Shown here: positions 6,170-15,090 of the stretch, piece after piece
How the letters are laid out: every line of letters begins with the position of its first letter
Numbering within the stretch: position 1 is the stretch's first letter
DNA from: CANNDT01 sp945876205
Lineage (GTDB): Bacteria; Acidobacteriota; Vicinamibacteria; Vicinamibacterales; UBA2999
Assembly: GCA_947503365.1 (NCBI GenBank)
Contig: CANNDT010000055.1
Span: 1 to 28,189, forward strand
Reading direction: 5' to 3'
Length of the DNA stretch: 28,189 nt
The notes under the pieces: generated by a model
Told to the model about the DNA's origin: nothing
Database searches by the model: none
Seen by the model: the letters and a program-made list of their open reading frames with translations, nothing else
Program-made: the position numbers and the translations under genes

Positions 6170-8188
6170 GTGCGCTTTTCAGACCTCCGTGCACTGACGG
6201 TTCGCGACTGGTTGATCGCCGTCTTCGGCGGCGTGCTGATCGTCGGCGTCGTCATGACGGTCGCGTGGAGCGGCAGCCACGCCTGGGCGATCTTCAAGCT
6301 GAATCGCGGGGTCGGTGACACCGTTTTCTACGACGCGCTGGGGCGGCCCTGGTTTCGCCTCGACGAGCAACGGCAGGACGTCCGGTTCGATCAGATCTCC
6401 ACATCGTTCAAGGACGCCGTGATCGCGGTCGAGGATCACCGCTTCTACATGCACCCGGGCATCGATCCGATCGCGCTGACGCGCGCGACGTTCTACAACC
6501 TCCGATCGAGCCAGGGCGCGCAGGGCGCCAGCACGCTCACGCAGCAGCTCGCGCGCACGCTGTTTCTCTCGAATGCGCGCACCTACGGCCGCAAGATCAA
6601 GGAGGCCGTGCTCGCCGTCATGCTGGAGGTCTTTCTCAGCAAGAAGGACATCCTCGAGCTCTATTTCAATCGCGTGTACTTGAGCGGCGGCATCTACGGC
6701 GTCGAGACGATGTCGCAGAAGATGTTCGGCAAGCATGCATCCCAGTTGACGACCGGTGAGGCGGCGCTCGTCGCGGGGATCATTCGTGCACCCGCCTTGT
6801 ATTCGCCGTGGAACCACTTCGACGCCGCCCGCCGCCGCAGCTTTGTCGTGCTGCAGCGGATGCGTGAAGAAGGCAAGATCACGCCCGCGCAGGAAGCAGC
6901 CGCGCGTGCCGAGCGCATTCGCATTCGCCCGGAGCCCCAGGTGACGAGCGCGAAGCACGGGTTTGCGAAGGAATACCTCCGGCAGCAGTTCCGCAACATC
7001 TACGGCGGCGACAATCCTCCCGACTGGCAGGTGCAGACGACATTCGTGCCCGAGATCCAGGATGCCGCCGAGGCCGCGATGAAGGACGGCTTGCGCCGTC
7101 TGGGCGTCAAGGGACTGCAGGGCGCGCTCGTGGCGATGGACCCCAGCACCGGCAACGTCCTGGCCATGGTTGGCGGATCCGATTTCGCGACGACGACCTT
7201 CAACCGCGCGGTGCGAAGCCGGCGGCAACCGGGCTCGGCGTTCAAGCCGTTCGTGTACGCCGCGGCGCTCGAACAGGGCCTGTCGCCCGTGTCGACCATC
7301 ACCGGCCTGAAGGCTGTTTCGGTGCAGGCGCCGGAAGGTGTCTGGATTCCACGCGATGAGCGCGCCACCGAGGACGAGATGACGCTGCGCGCGGCGCTGC
7401 TCCAGTCGAATAATGCCGCCGCCGTGCTGCTGCAGCAGCGGGTCGGCAGCGGTCCCGTGCTTCGGCTTGCCAGCGACCTCGGGGTGCGCGATCAGCCCGA
7501 CGTCCCGTCGCTGGCGCTCGGCAGCGGGCTCGTCACGCCGCTCGACCTGACCGCGGCCTACGCGGTCTTTCCGACCCTGGGATACCGCGTGCGTCCCCGG
7601 GCGATCACCGCGGTGCTCGATCGGTCCGGCGCGCTGCTCCTGCAGATCCACTCCGAGCGCGAGCAGATCCTCTCGCCCGAAGTGGCGTTCCAGATGGTGA
7701 CGATGCTGCAGGATGTCGTCGATCGGGGCACCGGCTCCGCGGCGCGGCGATACGGCGTGCGGGGCGCCATCGGTGGCAAGACGGGGACCACCAACGATTA
7801 CCACGACGCCTGGTTTGTCGGCTTCTCCTCGTCGGTCGTCGCCGGCGTGTGGGTTGGTTTCGACCAGCCGGAACGGATCCGCAATGCCGGGTCCGGCGCC
7901 CGCGTCGCGTTGCCGATCTGGTCCGACTTCATGCGGCGCGTGTCGCGCTGCCTCCCCGCGGCACCCTTCACGCCCCCAGGCAACATGCGTTCCGAAGAGC
8001 TGTGCAAGTTGTCCTACCTGCATCCTGTTGAAGGGTGTCCGACCTACATCGAATACTTCAAGGACGGCGACGAGATCCCTTCCCGGCTGTGCTCGATCCA
8101 CCAGGGAAACCTCAAGCAACGGGCACAACGCGTCATTCAAGGACTGTTTGGCACGCTTGGCCGGAGCATCAAAGGGATCTTCCGGTAA
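6170..8188 (+). CDS. Penicillin-binding protein 1A family, bifunctional transglycosylase/transpeptidase
   Basis: A 672-aa class A PBP starting at GTG 6170. Residues 13-35 form an N-terminal membrane anchor. The glycosyltransferase domain (about 60-240) carries EDHRFYMHPG with catalytic E88, GASTLTQQLARTLFL, and the ELYFNRVYLSGGIYGVE motif. The transpeptidase domain has the nucleophile in RQPGSAFKPFVYA (S356, K359), the second motif SNN at 413-415 and KTGT at 537-540. It polymerises lipid II glycan and cross-links stem peptides in the periplasm. It is shorter than E. coli PBP1A (about 850 aa) because it lacks the OB-like insert, as in many soil bacteria. All catalytic residues are present. It is transcribed divergently from the propeller-peptidase pair and precedes the efflux operon by 67 nt. 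Confidence 0.95.
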   Translation: MRFSDLRALTVRDWLIAVFGGVLIVGVVMTVAWSGSHAWAIFKLNRGVGDTVFYDALGRPWFRLDEQRQDVRFDQISTSFKDAVIAVEDHRFYMHPGIDPIALTRATFYNLRSSQGAQGASTLTQQLARTLFLSNARTYGRKIKEAVLAVMLEVFLSKKDILELYFNRVYLSGGIYGVETMSQKMFGKHASQLTTGEAALVAGIIRAPALYSPWNHFDAARRRSFVVLQRMREEGKITPAQEAAARAERIRIRPEPQVTSAKHGFAKEYLRQQFRNIYGGDNPPDWQVQTTFVPEIQDAAEAAMKDGLRRLGVKGLQGALVAMDPSTGNVLAMVGGSDFATTTFNRAVRSRRQPGSAFKPFVYAAALEQGLSPVSTITGLKAVSVQAPEGVWIPRDERATEDEMTLRAALLQSNNAAAVLLQQRVGSGPVLRLASDLGVRDQPDVPSLALGSGLVTPLDLTAAYAVFPTLGYRVRPRAITAVLDRSGALLLQIHSEREQILSPEVAFQMVTMLQDVVDRGTGSAARRYGVRGAIGGKTGTTNDYHDAWFVGFSSSVVAGVWVGFDQPERIRNAGSGARVALPIWSDFMRRVSRCLPAAPFTPPGNMRSEELCKLSYLHPVEGCPTYIEYFKDGDEIPSRLCSIHQGNLKQRAQRVIQGLFGTLGRSIKGIFR

Positions 8189-8205
8189 CTCAATTACGTC
8201 TCAGG

Positions 8206-8211
8206 TATAGT
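8206..8211 (+). promoter_or_regulatory. Possible -10 box of the efflux operon
   Basis: TATAGT matches the sigma-70 -10 consensus at five of six positions and lies in the 67-nt gap between the PBP1A stop and the adaptor start at 8256. No good -35 element is seen at 16-18 nt upstream, so this is tentative. Confidence 0.28.
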
Positions 8212-8255
8212 TGGAAATCCCCTGTTTCTTTCGCTTCCTCCCTGCGGATACTCCT

Positions 8256-9350
8256 ATGTCTCGATTGTTCGGATCGTTCGTCCTCCTGTTCCCCCTCGCC
8301 GTTGCGGCCTGCGGCGGTGGCGGCCAGGCTCCAGGTGCGGCCGGCGGCGGTGGCCGTGGCGCGTTTCCGCCGACTGACGTCAAAACCGTCACGCTGGCCG
8401 CCAAGCCCATTCCACAGTCCTCGGAATACGTCGCCACCATCCGGTCGCTGCGATCCACCACCATCCAGCCCCAGGTCGAAGGGATCGTGACGCAGATTTT
8501 CGTCAAGGCCGGCGACCGCGTGCGCGCGGGCCAGCCCTTGCTGCAGATCGACCCGGACAAGCAGCAGGCCACGGTGACGTCGATGGAGTCGCAGCGCGCT
8601 TCGCGCGAGGCTGACCTCGCGTACGCCTCGCAGCAGCTCGCGCGGCTGCAGAAGCTCCTCGAAGCCGGCGCGGTCAGCAAGGCCGAGCTCGAGCAGGCGG
8701 AGACGGCCCACAAGAACGCCGAGGCGCAGCTCGCGGCCGTCCGCTCCCAGATTCGTGAAACGCAGGTGCAGCTGCAGTACTACCGCGTCACGGCGCCCGC
8801 CGCGGGCGTTGTCGGCGAGATTCCCGTCAGGCAGGGGGACCGCGTGACGCCGGCGACCGTGATCACGACGGTCGACCAGCCCGAAGGCCTGGAGGCGTAC
8901 ATCAACGTGCCGCTCGAGCGCGCCGGCGAGCTGAAGCCGGGACTGACCGTGGAGTTGATCGGCAGCGACGGTGAGGTGATCGCCACCAACCCGGTGACGT
9001 TCATCGCTCCGCGGGCCGACGATGCGACGCAGTCAGTACTGGTCAAAGCCACGCTCCGTCAGATGCCCGCGGGGATCCGCGTAATGCAGTACGTCCGCGC
9101 CCGCCTCATCTGGAACAACGATCCGGTGCTCACGGTACCGGTCGTGGCCGTGAGCCGCCTGGCCGGCCAGTACTTCGTGTTCGTCGCCGAGACCGGTGAG
9201 AAGGGCAGTGTGGCGCGGCAGAAGCCGGTGACGCTGGGCAACGTGGTTGGCGACGACTACGTGGTCCGCACGGGCCTCACCTCGGGTGAGCAGGTGATCG
9301 TGTCGAACATCCAGAAGATCGGTGACGGCGCCCCGGTGAAGCCGTCGTAG
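8256..9350 (+). CDS. RND efflux periplasmic adaptor (membrane fusion lipoprotein)
   Basis: A 364-aa membrane fusion protein. The signal peptide ends in a lipobox-like LAVAAC, so Cys19 is probably lipidated and the glycine-rich stretch after it is the linker. The lipoyl half-motif (YVATIRSLRSTTIQPQVEG with VKAGDRVRAGQPLLQID) lies at about 58-100. A long Ala/Glu/Gln-rich alpha-hairpin covers about 105-170 (ADLAYASQQLARLQKLLEAG, then LEQAETAHKNAEAQLAAV). The second lipoyl half (YYRVTAPAAGVVGEIPVRQG) and beta-barrel and membrane-proximal domains complete the HlyD/AcrA fold. It would bridge the inner-membrane pump with the outer-membrane channel encoded immediately downstream. ATG 8256 is preferred because it begins the signal peptide; the ORF extends 15 codons further. 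Substrate cannot be told from sequence. Confidence 0.93.
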   Translation: MSRLFGSFVLLFPLAVAACGGGGQAPGAAGGGGRGAFPPTDVKTVTLAAKPIPQSSEYVATIRSLRSTTIQPQVEGIVTQIFVKAGDRVRAGQPLLQIDPDKQQATVTSMESQRASREADLAYASQQLARLQKLLEAGAVSKAELEQAETAHKNAEAQLAAVRSQIRETQVQLQYYRVTAPAAGVVGEIPVRQGDRVTPATVITTVDQPEGLEAYINVPLERAGELKPGLTVELIGSDGEVIATNPVTFIAPRADDATQSVLVKATLRQMPAGIRVMQYVRARLIWNNDPVLTVPVVAVSRLAGQYFVFVAETGEKGSVARQKPVTLGNVVGDDYVVRTGLTSGEQVIVSNIQKIGDGAPVKPS

Positions 9351-9364
9351 AGGTCCAGGATCCC

Positions 9365-9446
9365 GCGTGGCCTGAAGGCCACGCGCTACAAGAGATTTGA
9401 TCTACAGGAGATTGGTCACCTGTAGCGCGCACCCTTCAGGGTGCGC
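9365..9446. repeat. Structured palindromic repeat, copy 1
   Basis: Two hairpins flank an inverted pair. Hairpin A is GCGTGGCC-TGAA-GGCCACGC (9365-9384). GCTACA (9385-9390) pairs with TGTAGC (9421-9426). Hairpin C is GCGCACCC-TTCA-GGGTGCGC (9427-9446). The two tetraloops TGAA and TTCA are complementary to each other. A second copy lies at 22785-22854. This copy separates the adaptor gene from the pump gene inside what should be one operon, and could attenuate transcription there. Confidence 0.85.
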
Positions 9447-9476
9447 GACCGCGTAACGACCAGAGCCCAAAATCAC

Positions 9477-12400
9477 ATGTTCGCCGACACATTCATCAAG
9501 CGGCCGATCCTCGCCACCGTCTGCTCGCTGGTCATTGTTCTCGCCGGCGCCCTCGCCATTCCGACGATGCCGATCGCGTGGTATCCGTCGGTGACACCAC
9601 CAACCGTCTCGGTCGCCGCCGTGTATACCGGCGCCAACGCCGAAACCGTCGAAACAGCGGTCACCACGCCGCTCGAGCAGGCGATCAACGGCGTCGAGGC
9701 CATGCAGTACATGACCTCGTCGAGCACCAACAGCGGCTTCTCGCAGATTACGGTGACCTTCGACGTGACGCGCGATCCCGACCTGGCGGCGGTCGACGTG
9801 CAGAACCGGGTGAACCAGGCGCTCGGCCGCCTGCCTGCCGAAGTGCGGCAGCTCGGCGTCACCGTCCAGAAGGGCGGCGTCAACATCGTGTCCGCCGTCG
9901 CGATGTATTCGGCGAACAACGATTACGACTCGCTGTTCATGTCCAACTACGTCGACGTCTACGTGAAGGACACGCTCAAGCGCGTGCCGGGCGTGGCCGA
10001 CATCATCATCTTCGGCGAGCGCAAGTACTCGATGCGTGTCTGGCTCGATCCGATCCGGCTGGCGGCGCGCCAGATCACGGCGGGCGACGTCGTCAACGCG
10101 CTGCGGGAGCAGAACGTCAACGTCGCGGCCGGGAGCGTCGGTGATGCGCCGGCGCGCGAAGGGCAGACCTACCAGATCAGCGTGCGGGCGGCGGGACGCC
10201 TGAGCGAGCCGAGCCAGTTCGAAGACGTGATCGTCAAGGCGGGCAACGACGGCACCCTCGTGCGGTTGAGGGACGTGGGCACGATCGAGCTCGGCGCCGA
10301 GACCTACGGCAACCTGCTGCGGTTCCAGGGCAAGGAGGCGATCGGCTTCGGCGTGACGGCGCTGCCGACCGCCAACGCCCTCGACGTGCAGCGGGGTGTC
10401 ACAGACGAGTTACGGCGGCTCCAGGCGTCGTTCCCTCCGGGGCTCCAGTACAACATCGCGTTCGACACGACGACGATGGTGCAGGAATCGATCACGGAAG
10501 TCATCAAGACGCTGGCTGAAGCCGTTGGGCTCGTCGTGCTGGTGATGTTCCTGTTCCTCGGGAGCTGGCGCGCGACGATCATTCCGGCCCTGACGATGCC
10601 GGTGTCACTGATCGGCGCGTTCGCCTTCGTCAAGCTGTTCGGCTTCTCGATCAACACGCTCACGCTCTTTGCCATCGTCCTGGCGACCGGCATCGTCGTC
10701 GACGACGCGATCGTGGTGATCGAGAACATCGAGCGCCACCTGCAGCAGTACAAGAAGCCGCCGCTGCAAGCCGCGTCGGACGCGATGGGCGAAGTGTTCG
10801 GCGCGGTGATCGCGACGGCGCTCGTGCTGATCGCGGTGTTCGTCCCGGTGGCGTTCTTTCCCGGCACGACCGGCCGCTTGTATCAGCAGTTCGCGCTGAC
10901 CATCGCCTTCGCGGTGGCGATCTCCGCCTTCAACGCATTGACGTTGACCCCGGCGCTGTCGGCGCTGTTGCTTCGCGAGGGTCCTGCCGGGTCCGGGTGG
11001 TTCTTTGGTGCGATCGAGCGCGTGATTCACGCAGGGACCAACCTCTACGTCCGCGTGGTCAGCGGGCTGATGCGCGCACGCTGGGCCGTGGTGCTGGTGT
11101 TCATCGCGCTGCTGGGCGCGACCTACTTCATGTACAACAAGGTGCCGCGGGCGTTCGTGCCAGACGAAGACGCCGGCTATTTCATCACCATCGTGCAGGC
11201 GCCGCCGGGGGCCTCGCTCGACTACACCAGCAAGGTTGCCTCCGAGGCGGAACGCATCCTGCTCGCGACCCCGGAAGTCGAGTCGGTCTTCACGATCGTC
11301 GGCTTCAGCTTTTCCGGAAGCGCATCGAACCAGGGGTTGATGTTCGTGCTGCTCAAGCCGTTCGAGGAACGGCAAACGCCGGAGAAGCGGGTCGCGGGTC
11401 TGCTGCCGGGATTGCGCGGACAGTTGTTCGGCATCCAGGGCGGGTTCGTCATTCCGTTCGCGCCGCCGGGCATCAACATCGGCAACATCGGAGGGTTCGC
11501 CTTCCAGGTGCTCGATCAGAGCGGCAACCCCGATATTCAGAACCTGGGCGCCGCGACCCAGGGGCTGGTTGGCGCCTCGCGCCAGTCGACGCAGGTCGCC
11601 GGACTGTTCAGTTCCTTCACCGTCAACGATCCGCAACTGGCGGTGAATATCGACCGCGAGAAGGCGCAGAGTCTGGGCCTGCCGCTGAGCGAAATTACGA
11701 GCGCCATGCAGATCTACCTGGGATCGGCGTACGTGAACGACTTCGATTTCAACAACCGCGCATACCGTGTGTATGTGCAGGCGGACAAGAAGTTCAGGTC
11801 CGACCCAGCCGACATGGGGCAGTACTACGTGAGGACGAAGACCGGGCAGATGGTGCCGCTGGCCAACGTGGTGAGCGTTCGTGAGACCACCGCTCCCCAG
11901 GTGATCAACCACTTCAACCTGTTCCGGTCGGCGGAAATCAGCGGATCGGCGGCACCCGGTGTCAGCTCGGGCCAGGCGCTGGCCGAAATGGAGCGGCTCG
12001 CGGGCACGGCGCTGCCTCAGGGATTTGGCTTCGCGTGGTCCGGGATCTCGCTCGAGGAGGTGAAGGCCGGCGGGCAGTCAACGGCAATCTTCAGCATCGC
12101 GCTGCTGCTCGTCTATCTCACGCTGGCCGCGCAGTACGAATCACTCGTCCTGCCGTTCATCGTGCTGCTCGGCGTCCCCCTGGCGGTGCTCGGCGCGTTG
12201 TCCGCGCAGTGGCTGCGCGGGCAGCAGAACGACTTGTATTGCCAGATTGGTCTCGTGCTGCTGGTCGGTCTCGCGGCGAAGAACTCCATCCTGATCGTGG
12301 AGTTCGCCGAACAATTGCGCGCCAAGGGGATGTCGGTCATCGACGCGGCGATCGAGGCCGCCCGCATCCGGCTGCGCCCGATTCTGATGACCTCGCTTGC

Positions 12401-13337
12401 CTTCATCCTCGGCGTCATGCCGCTGGTGATCGCGTCGGGAGCAGGGCAGGAGGCCCGGCATTCGGTCGGCACGACGGTGGTGGGCGGGATGCTCTTCGCC
12501 ACGTTCCTGAACGTCGTGTTCATCCCGATCCTCTACGTCGTGGTGCAGTCGATGCGAGATATATCCGTGAGAAAGGTCGCCATGGTGTTGTTCGCCGCCC
12601 TGCTGATCCCGGGAGCCGCGAGCGCGCAGACGATTGAGCGGGTGACGTTCGAGGACGCCGTGCGGCGTGCGGTCGCCAACCATCCGACCGTCCAGCAGGC
12701 CGCCGCCGGCATCGTCCGCGCCGAGGCCATCCTGCAGCAGACGCGCTCCCTCGCTCGTCCCTCGCTTGACGCGAACTTCAGCGCCAACGTGGTCGGTCCC
12801 GTGACCCAGTTCAGCGGCGCCAGCATCACGCCTCGAACGCAGACGGTGACGAGCGCCGGTCTCGCGGTGCCGTTGCTGACGCCGGTGGCCTGGGCGCAGC
12901 GCAACCAGGTGGCCGATCAGATCCTCGTGTCGCAGCGTGCGGCAGACGAGGCGCGTCGGCAAGTGGGCGTGGCCGCGGCGCAGGCCTACCTGACGGTCAT
13001 CGCGCAGCGCCGGGTGGTGGACCTGAACGAACGCGCCCGCGACAACGCCAAGGCGCATTACGACTACGCGAACCAGCGCTACGAGGGCGGCATCGGCAGC
13101 CGGCTGAATGCGCTGCGCGCACAGCAGGAGCTCTCCGCCGACGAAGCACGCGTGGAGGACGCGCGGCTGGCCGTCCGCCGGGCGCAGGAGGCGCTTGGCG
13201 TGTTGATCGCCGCCGACGGTCCCGTCGACGCCGCCACCGAGCCGGACTTCGCGGCTGCCGGAGAGCCGACCGGAAGTGAGCTGGCTCTCAGGGAATTGGG
13301 AACGCGTCTCCGGCGCCGTGCTGGTGCTGACCGGTGA
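9477..13337 (+). CDS. RND (HAE1) efflux pump fused in frame to truncated TolC-like channel
   Basis: A single 1286-aa ORF from ATG 9477. Residues 1 to about 1028 are a complete hydrophobe/amphiphile RND pump: opening MFADTFIKRPILATVCSLVI, proton-relay D409-D410 in GIVVDDAIVVIENIE, K935 in GLAAKNSILIVEF, twelve expected membrane helices and two large periplasmic loops. It exchanges protons for export of hydrophobic or amphiphilic compounds. Without a stop, the frame continues into VRKVAMVLFAALLIPGAASA (residues 1031-1050), an evident signal peptide. It then enters a TolC-family coiled-coil region (TIERVTFEDAVRRAVANHP onward) of about 235 residues, roughly half of a normal outer-membrane factor. 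It ends shortly after a point where the sequence turns into a kinase gene in another frame. GTG 12567 (12567-13337) would be the channel's own start. A lost stop by a 1-nt indel is plausible. Confidence 0.88.
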   Translation: MFADTFIKRPILATVCSLVIVLAGALAIPTMPIAWYPSVTPPTVSVAAVYTGANAETVETAVTTPLEQAINGVEAMQYMTSSSTNSGFSQITVTFDVTRDPDLAAVDVQNRVNQALGRLPAEVRQLGVTVQKGGVNIVSAVAMYSANNDYDSLFMSNYVDVYVKDTLKRVPGVADIIIFGERKYSMRVWLDPIRLAARQITAGDVVNALREQNVNVAAGSVGDAPAREGQTYQISVRAAGRLSEPSQFEDVIVKAGNDGTLVRLRDVGTIELGAETYGNLLRFQGKEAIGFGVTALPTANALDVQRGVTDELRRLQASFPPGLQYNIAFDTTTMVQESITEVIKTLAEAVGLVVLVMFLFLGSWRATIIPALTMPVSLIGAFAFVKLFGFSINTLTLFAIVLATGIVVDDAIVVIENIERHLQQYKKPPLQAASDAMGEVFGAVIATALVLIAVFVPVAFFPGTTGRLYQQFALTIAFAVAISAFNALTLTPALSALLLREGPAGSGWFFGAIERVIHAGTNLYVRVVSGLMRARWAVVLVFIALLGATYFMYNKVPRAFVPDEDAGYFITIVQAPPGASLDYTSKVASEAERILLATPEVESVFTIVGFSFSGSASNQGLMFVLLKPFEERQTPEKRVAGLLPGLRGQLFGIQGGFVIPFAPPGINIGNIGGFAFQVLDQSGNPDIQNLGAATQGLVGASRQSTQVAGLFSSFTVNDPQLAVNIDREKAQSLGLPLSEITSAMQIYLGSAYVNDFDFNNRAYRVYVQADKKFRSDPADMGQYYVRTKTGQMVPLANVVSVRETTAPQVINHFNLFRSAEISGSAAPGVSSGQALAEMERLAGTALPQGFGFAWSGISLEEVKAGGQSTAIFSIALLLVYLTLAAQYESLVLPFIVLLGVPLAVLGALSAQWLRGQQNDLYCQIGLVLLVGLAAKNSILIVEFAEQLRAKGMSVIDAAIEAARIRLRPILMTSLAFILGVMPLVIASGAGQEARHSVGTTVVGGMLFATFLNVVFIPILYVVVQSMRDISVRKVAMVLFAALLIPGAASAQTIERVTFEDAVRRAVANHPTVQQAAAGIVRAEAILQQTRSLARPSLDANFSANVVGPVTQFSGASITPRTQTVTSAGLAVPLLTPVAWAQRNQVADQILVSQRAADEARRQVGVAAAQAYLTVIAQRRVVDLNERARDNAKAHYDYANQRYEGGIGSRLNALRAQQELSADEARVEDARLAVRRAQEALGVLIAADGPVDAATEPDFAAAGEPTGSELALRELGTRLRRRAGADR
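12567..13337 (+). pseudogene. TolC-type outer membrane factor, N-terminal half only
   Basis: From GTG 12567 this part gives 256 aa: signal peptide (VRKVAMVLFAALLIPGAASA), then TolC-like helices (AVRRAVANHPTVQQAAAGIV; AADEARRQVGVAAAQAYLTV; AHYDYANQRYEGGIGSRLNA; EARVEDARLAVRRAQEALGV). These correspond to the first structural repeat of the TolC protomer, normally about 400-450 aa with two repeats. The second repeat is absent. After LIAADGPVDAATEPDFAA the frame continues into unrelated, Arg-rich residues and stops. GTG overlaps a TGA in the +1 frame (12568-12570), the usual look of a coupled start, which suggests the pump gene once stopped there. With one repeat missing the channel should not form. 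Confidence 0.65.
13262..13315. other. Deletion or assembly junction between channel and kinase genes
   Basis: Upstream, the sequence encodes a TolC-like protein in one frame. Downstream, from about 13315, it encodes the second half of a response-regulator receiver domain in another frame (VLVLTGDPGLAANPDLVAGA). The segment between (GAGCTGGCTCTCAGGGAATT and neighbours) fits neither protein well. Both flanking genes are cut at this point. Confidence 0.65.
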
Positions 13338-15006
13338 CCCCGGCCTCGCCGCCAATCCCGACCTTGTGGCCGGCGCGCAGGACTTCCTGATCAAGTCCGA
13401 GGTTGATCCCGAGCAGATCGTCCGGGCGGTCCGTTATGCGGCCGACCGCGAGGCCGCGCGCCAGGAGCTCATCCGCAGCCGCGCCTATTTCCAGTCGCTC
13501 ATCGAACAGGCCCGTGACCTCATCACCGTCGTGGACGAGCGCGGCATCATCCGCTACCAGAGTCCCGGCACCATTCACATGCTGGGGCTGCGGCCTGAAG
13601 CCTTCGTCGGCAAGTCGCTTTTTTCATTGGTCGAGCGCGAAGAGGCGACGCGCGGACGGGAGCTGCTCGGCGGGGTGTTCGGCGGCAACGACCAGATGCC
13701 GGTCGGCGAGTTCTCGCTACGCCATCTGGACGGGAGCATGCGCCACATCGAGGTCGTGGCGTCGCGTATCGCCCCCGAGGCGGGCGTGCGGCGCGTGGTG
13801 CTCAACTCGCGCGACATCACCGAGCGCAAGCGCGCCGAGGACGCGGTGCGCGCACGCGACGAGCTGCTCGCCAAGGGCCAGAAGATGGAGGCGGTCGGCC
13901 GCCTGGCCGGCGGCATCGCCCACGACTTCAGCAACGTGCTGACGGTGGTCACCCAGGCGTGCGAGCGGCTGAGAGACCGGATCGAGGCGGGCGTCGCGTC
14001 GACGACCGAGATCGACATGATCCTGCGGAACACCGAGCGGGCCGCCTCGCTGACGCGGCGGCTCCAGGCGTTCAGCCGGCAGCAGGTCCTGACGCCGAGG
14101 CCCCTGCACCTCGGAAAGCTGGTCCACGCGGCCAGTGAGCTGCTCGAGCAGTTCATCGGCGAAGACATCCACATGTCGATCGACATCGCGCCCGATCTGC
14201 ATCCGGTCGAAGCCGATCCGGTCCAGATCCAGCAGGTGCTGATGAACCTGGCGATCAACGCCCGCGACGCCATGCCGTCAGGCGGCTGGCTCCGCTTCCG
14301 CGCCTGGAACCGGACGATCGATCAGCTCTTCGCCGAAACCCATTCCCCGATGCAGCCCGGCGAATACGTCCTGCTGGAGGTGTCTGATACCGGGCACGGC
14401 ATGGACGACAACACCCGGTCTCACGCCTTCGAGCCGTTCTTCACCACCAAGGATCCGGTCCGCGCCGGCGGCCTCGGCCTCTCGACCGTCTACGGCATCG
14501 TCAAGCAGAGCGGGGGATTCATCTGGATCGACAGTGTCCCCGGCCACGGCACGTCCATCAGCCTCTACCTGCCTCCCACTGACGCGCAGCCGGTCGAACC
14601 GGAGGTCAAGAGGCCCGCGAAGAAGCGCTCGTCGAAGAAGAAGCACACCACCATCCTGCTCACCGAGGACGAAGACGACGTGCGGGAGCTGCTGGACGAC
14701 ATGCTGACCACCCACGGCTTCAAGGTGCTGGTGGCGGCCAACGCGGGGGAGGCCCTGACGTGCGCCGGCCAGTTTCACGGCATCATCGATTTGCTGCTCA
14801 CCGACGTCGTCATGCCTGGCGGCACCGGCCGGGATCTGGCGCGGCAACTGACGGCCGTCCGGCCGGAAATGCGGGTGCTCTACATGTCGGGTTACCCCGA
14901 ACACGGCGCCCCGCCGGGGAGCGTTCTGGAGCCCGGCGTGCCGTTCCTGTCGAAACCCTTCACCAGGGACATATTGCTCGAAAAGATTAGGGATTTGCTG
15001 GCCTGA
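13276..15006 (+). CDS. Hybrid sensor histidine kinase, N-terminally truncated
   Basis: A 576-aa ORF from GTG 13276. Residues about 14-55 are the C-terminal half of a receiver domain (VLVLTG, then GAQDFLIKSEVDPEQIVRAV); its phospho-Asp half is missing. A PAS domain follows (about 70-187), then a HisKA dimerisation domain with phospho-His H216 in AGGIAHDFSNVLTVV, and an HATPase with N324/N328 (NLAINARDAM), DTGHG (371-375) and GLGLSTVYGIVKQSGG. After a Lys-rich linker comes an intact C-terminal receiver: acidic pocket at 464-468, D510 as phospho-acceptor, S538 and K560. No membrane helix is seen, so it is a cytoplasmic sensor passing phosphate from His216 to Asp510 or to a partner. Normal relatives start with a full receiver domain, so the true start lies in sequence lost at the junction; kinase and second receiver look complete. 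Confidence 0.85.
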   Translation: MSWLSGNWERVSGAVLVLTGDPGLAANPDLVAGAQDFLIKSEVDPEQIVRAVRYAADREAARQELIRSRAYFQSLIEQARDLITVVDERGIIRYQSPGTIHMLGLRPEAFVGKSLFSLVEREEATRGRELLGGVFGGNDQMPVGEFSLRHLDGSMRHIEVVASRIAPEAGVRRVVLNSRDITERKRAEDAVRARDELLAKGQKMEAVGRLAGGIAHDFSNVLTVVTQACERLRDRIEAGVASTTEIDMILRNTERAASLTRRLQAFSRQQVLTPRPLHLGKLVHAASELLEQFIGEDIHMSIDIAPDLHPVEADPVQIQQVLMNLAINARDAMPSGGWLRFRAWNRTIDQLFAETHSPMQPGEYVLLEVSDTGHGMDDNTRSHAFEPFFTTKDPVRAGGLGLSTVYGIVKQSGGFIWIDSVPGHGTSISLYLPPTDAQPVEPEVKRPAKKRSSKKKHTTILLTEDEDDVRELLDDMLTTHGFKVLVAANAGEALTCAGQFHGIIDLLLTDVVMPGGTGRDLARQLTAVRPEMRVLYMSGYPEHGAPPGSVLEPGVPFLSKPFTRDILLEKIRDLLA

Positions 15007-15090
15007 CGGCCGTCCAGGTGTCGGTAATCCGGCCAGACTTTCGCCCCTCCGCTCGTTCAAGATCCTGCCCGGGACGACGATTGTAAATTC

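Noticed and set aside
6179..8140. Long minus-strand ORF (653 codons) opposite PBP1A
   Set aside because: It is the antisense shadow of a clear PBP1A gene. Its translation is His/Arg/Asp-rich with no domain, as expected for high-GC antisense frames.
12141..13394. Minus-strand ORF of 417 codons opposite the pump-channel fusion
   Set aside because: Antisense shadow with no recognisable motif; the plus strand encodes RND and TolC signatures.
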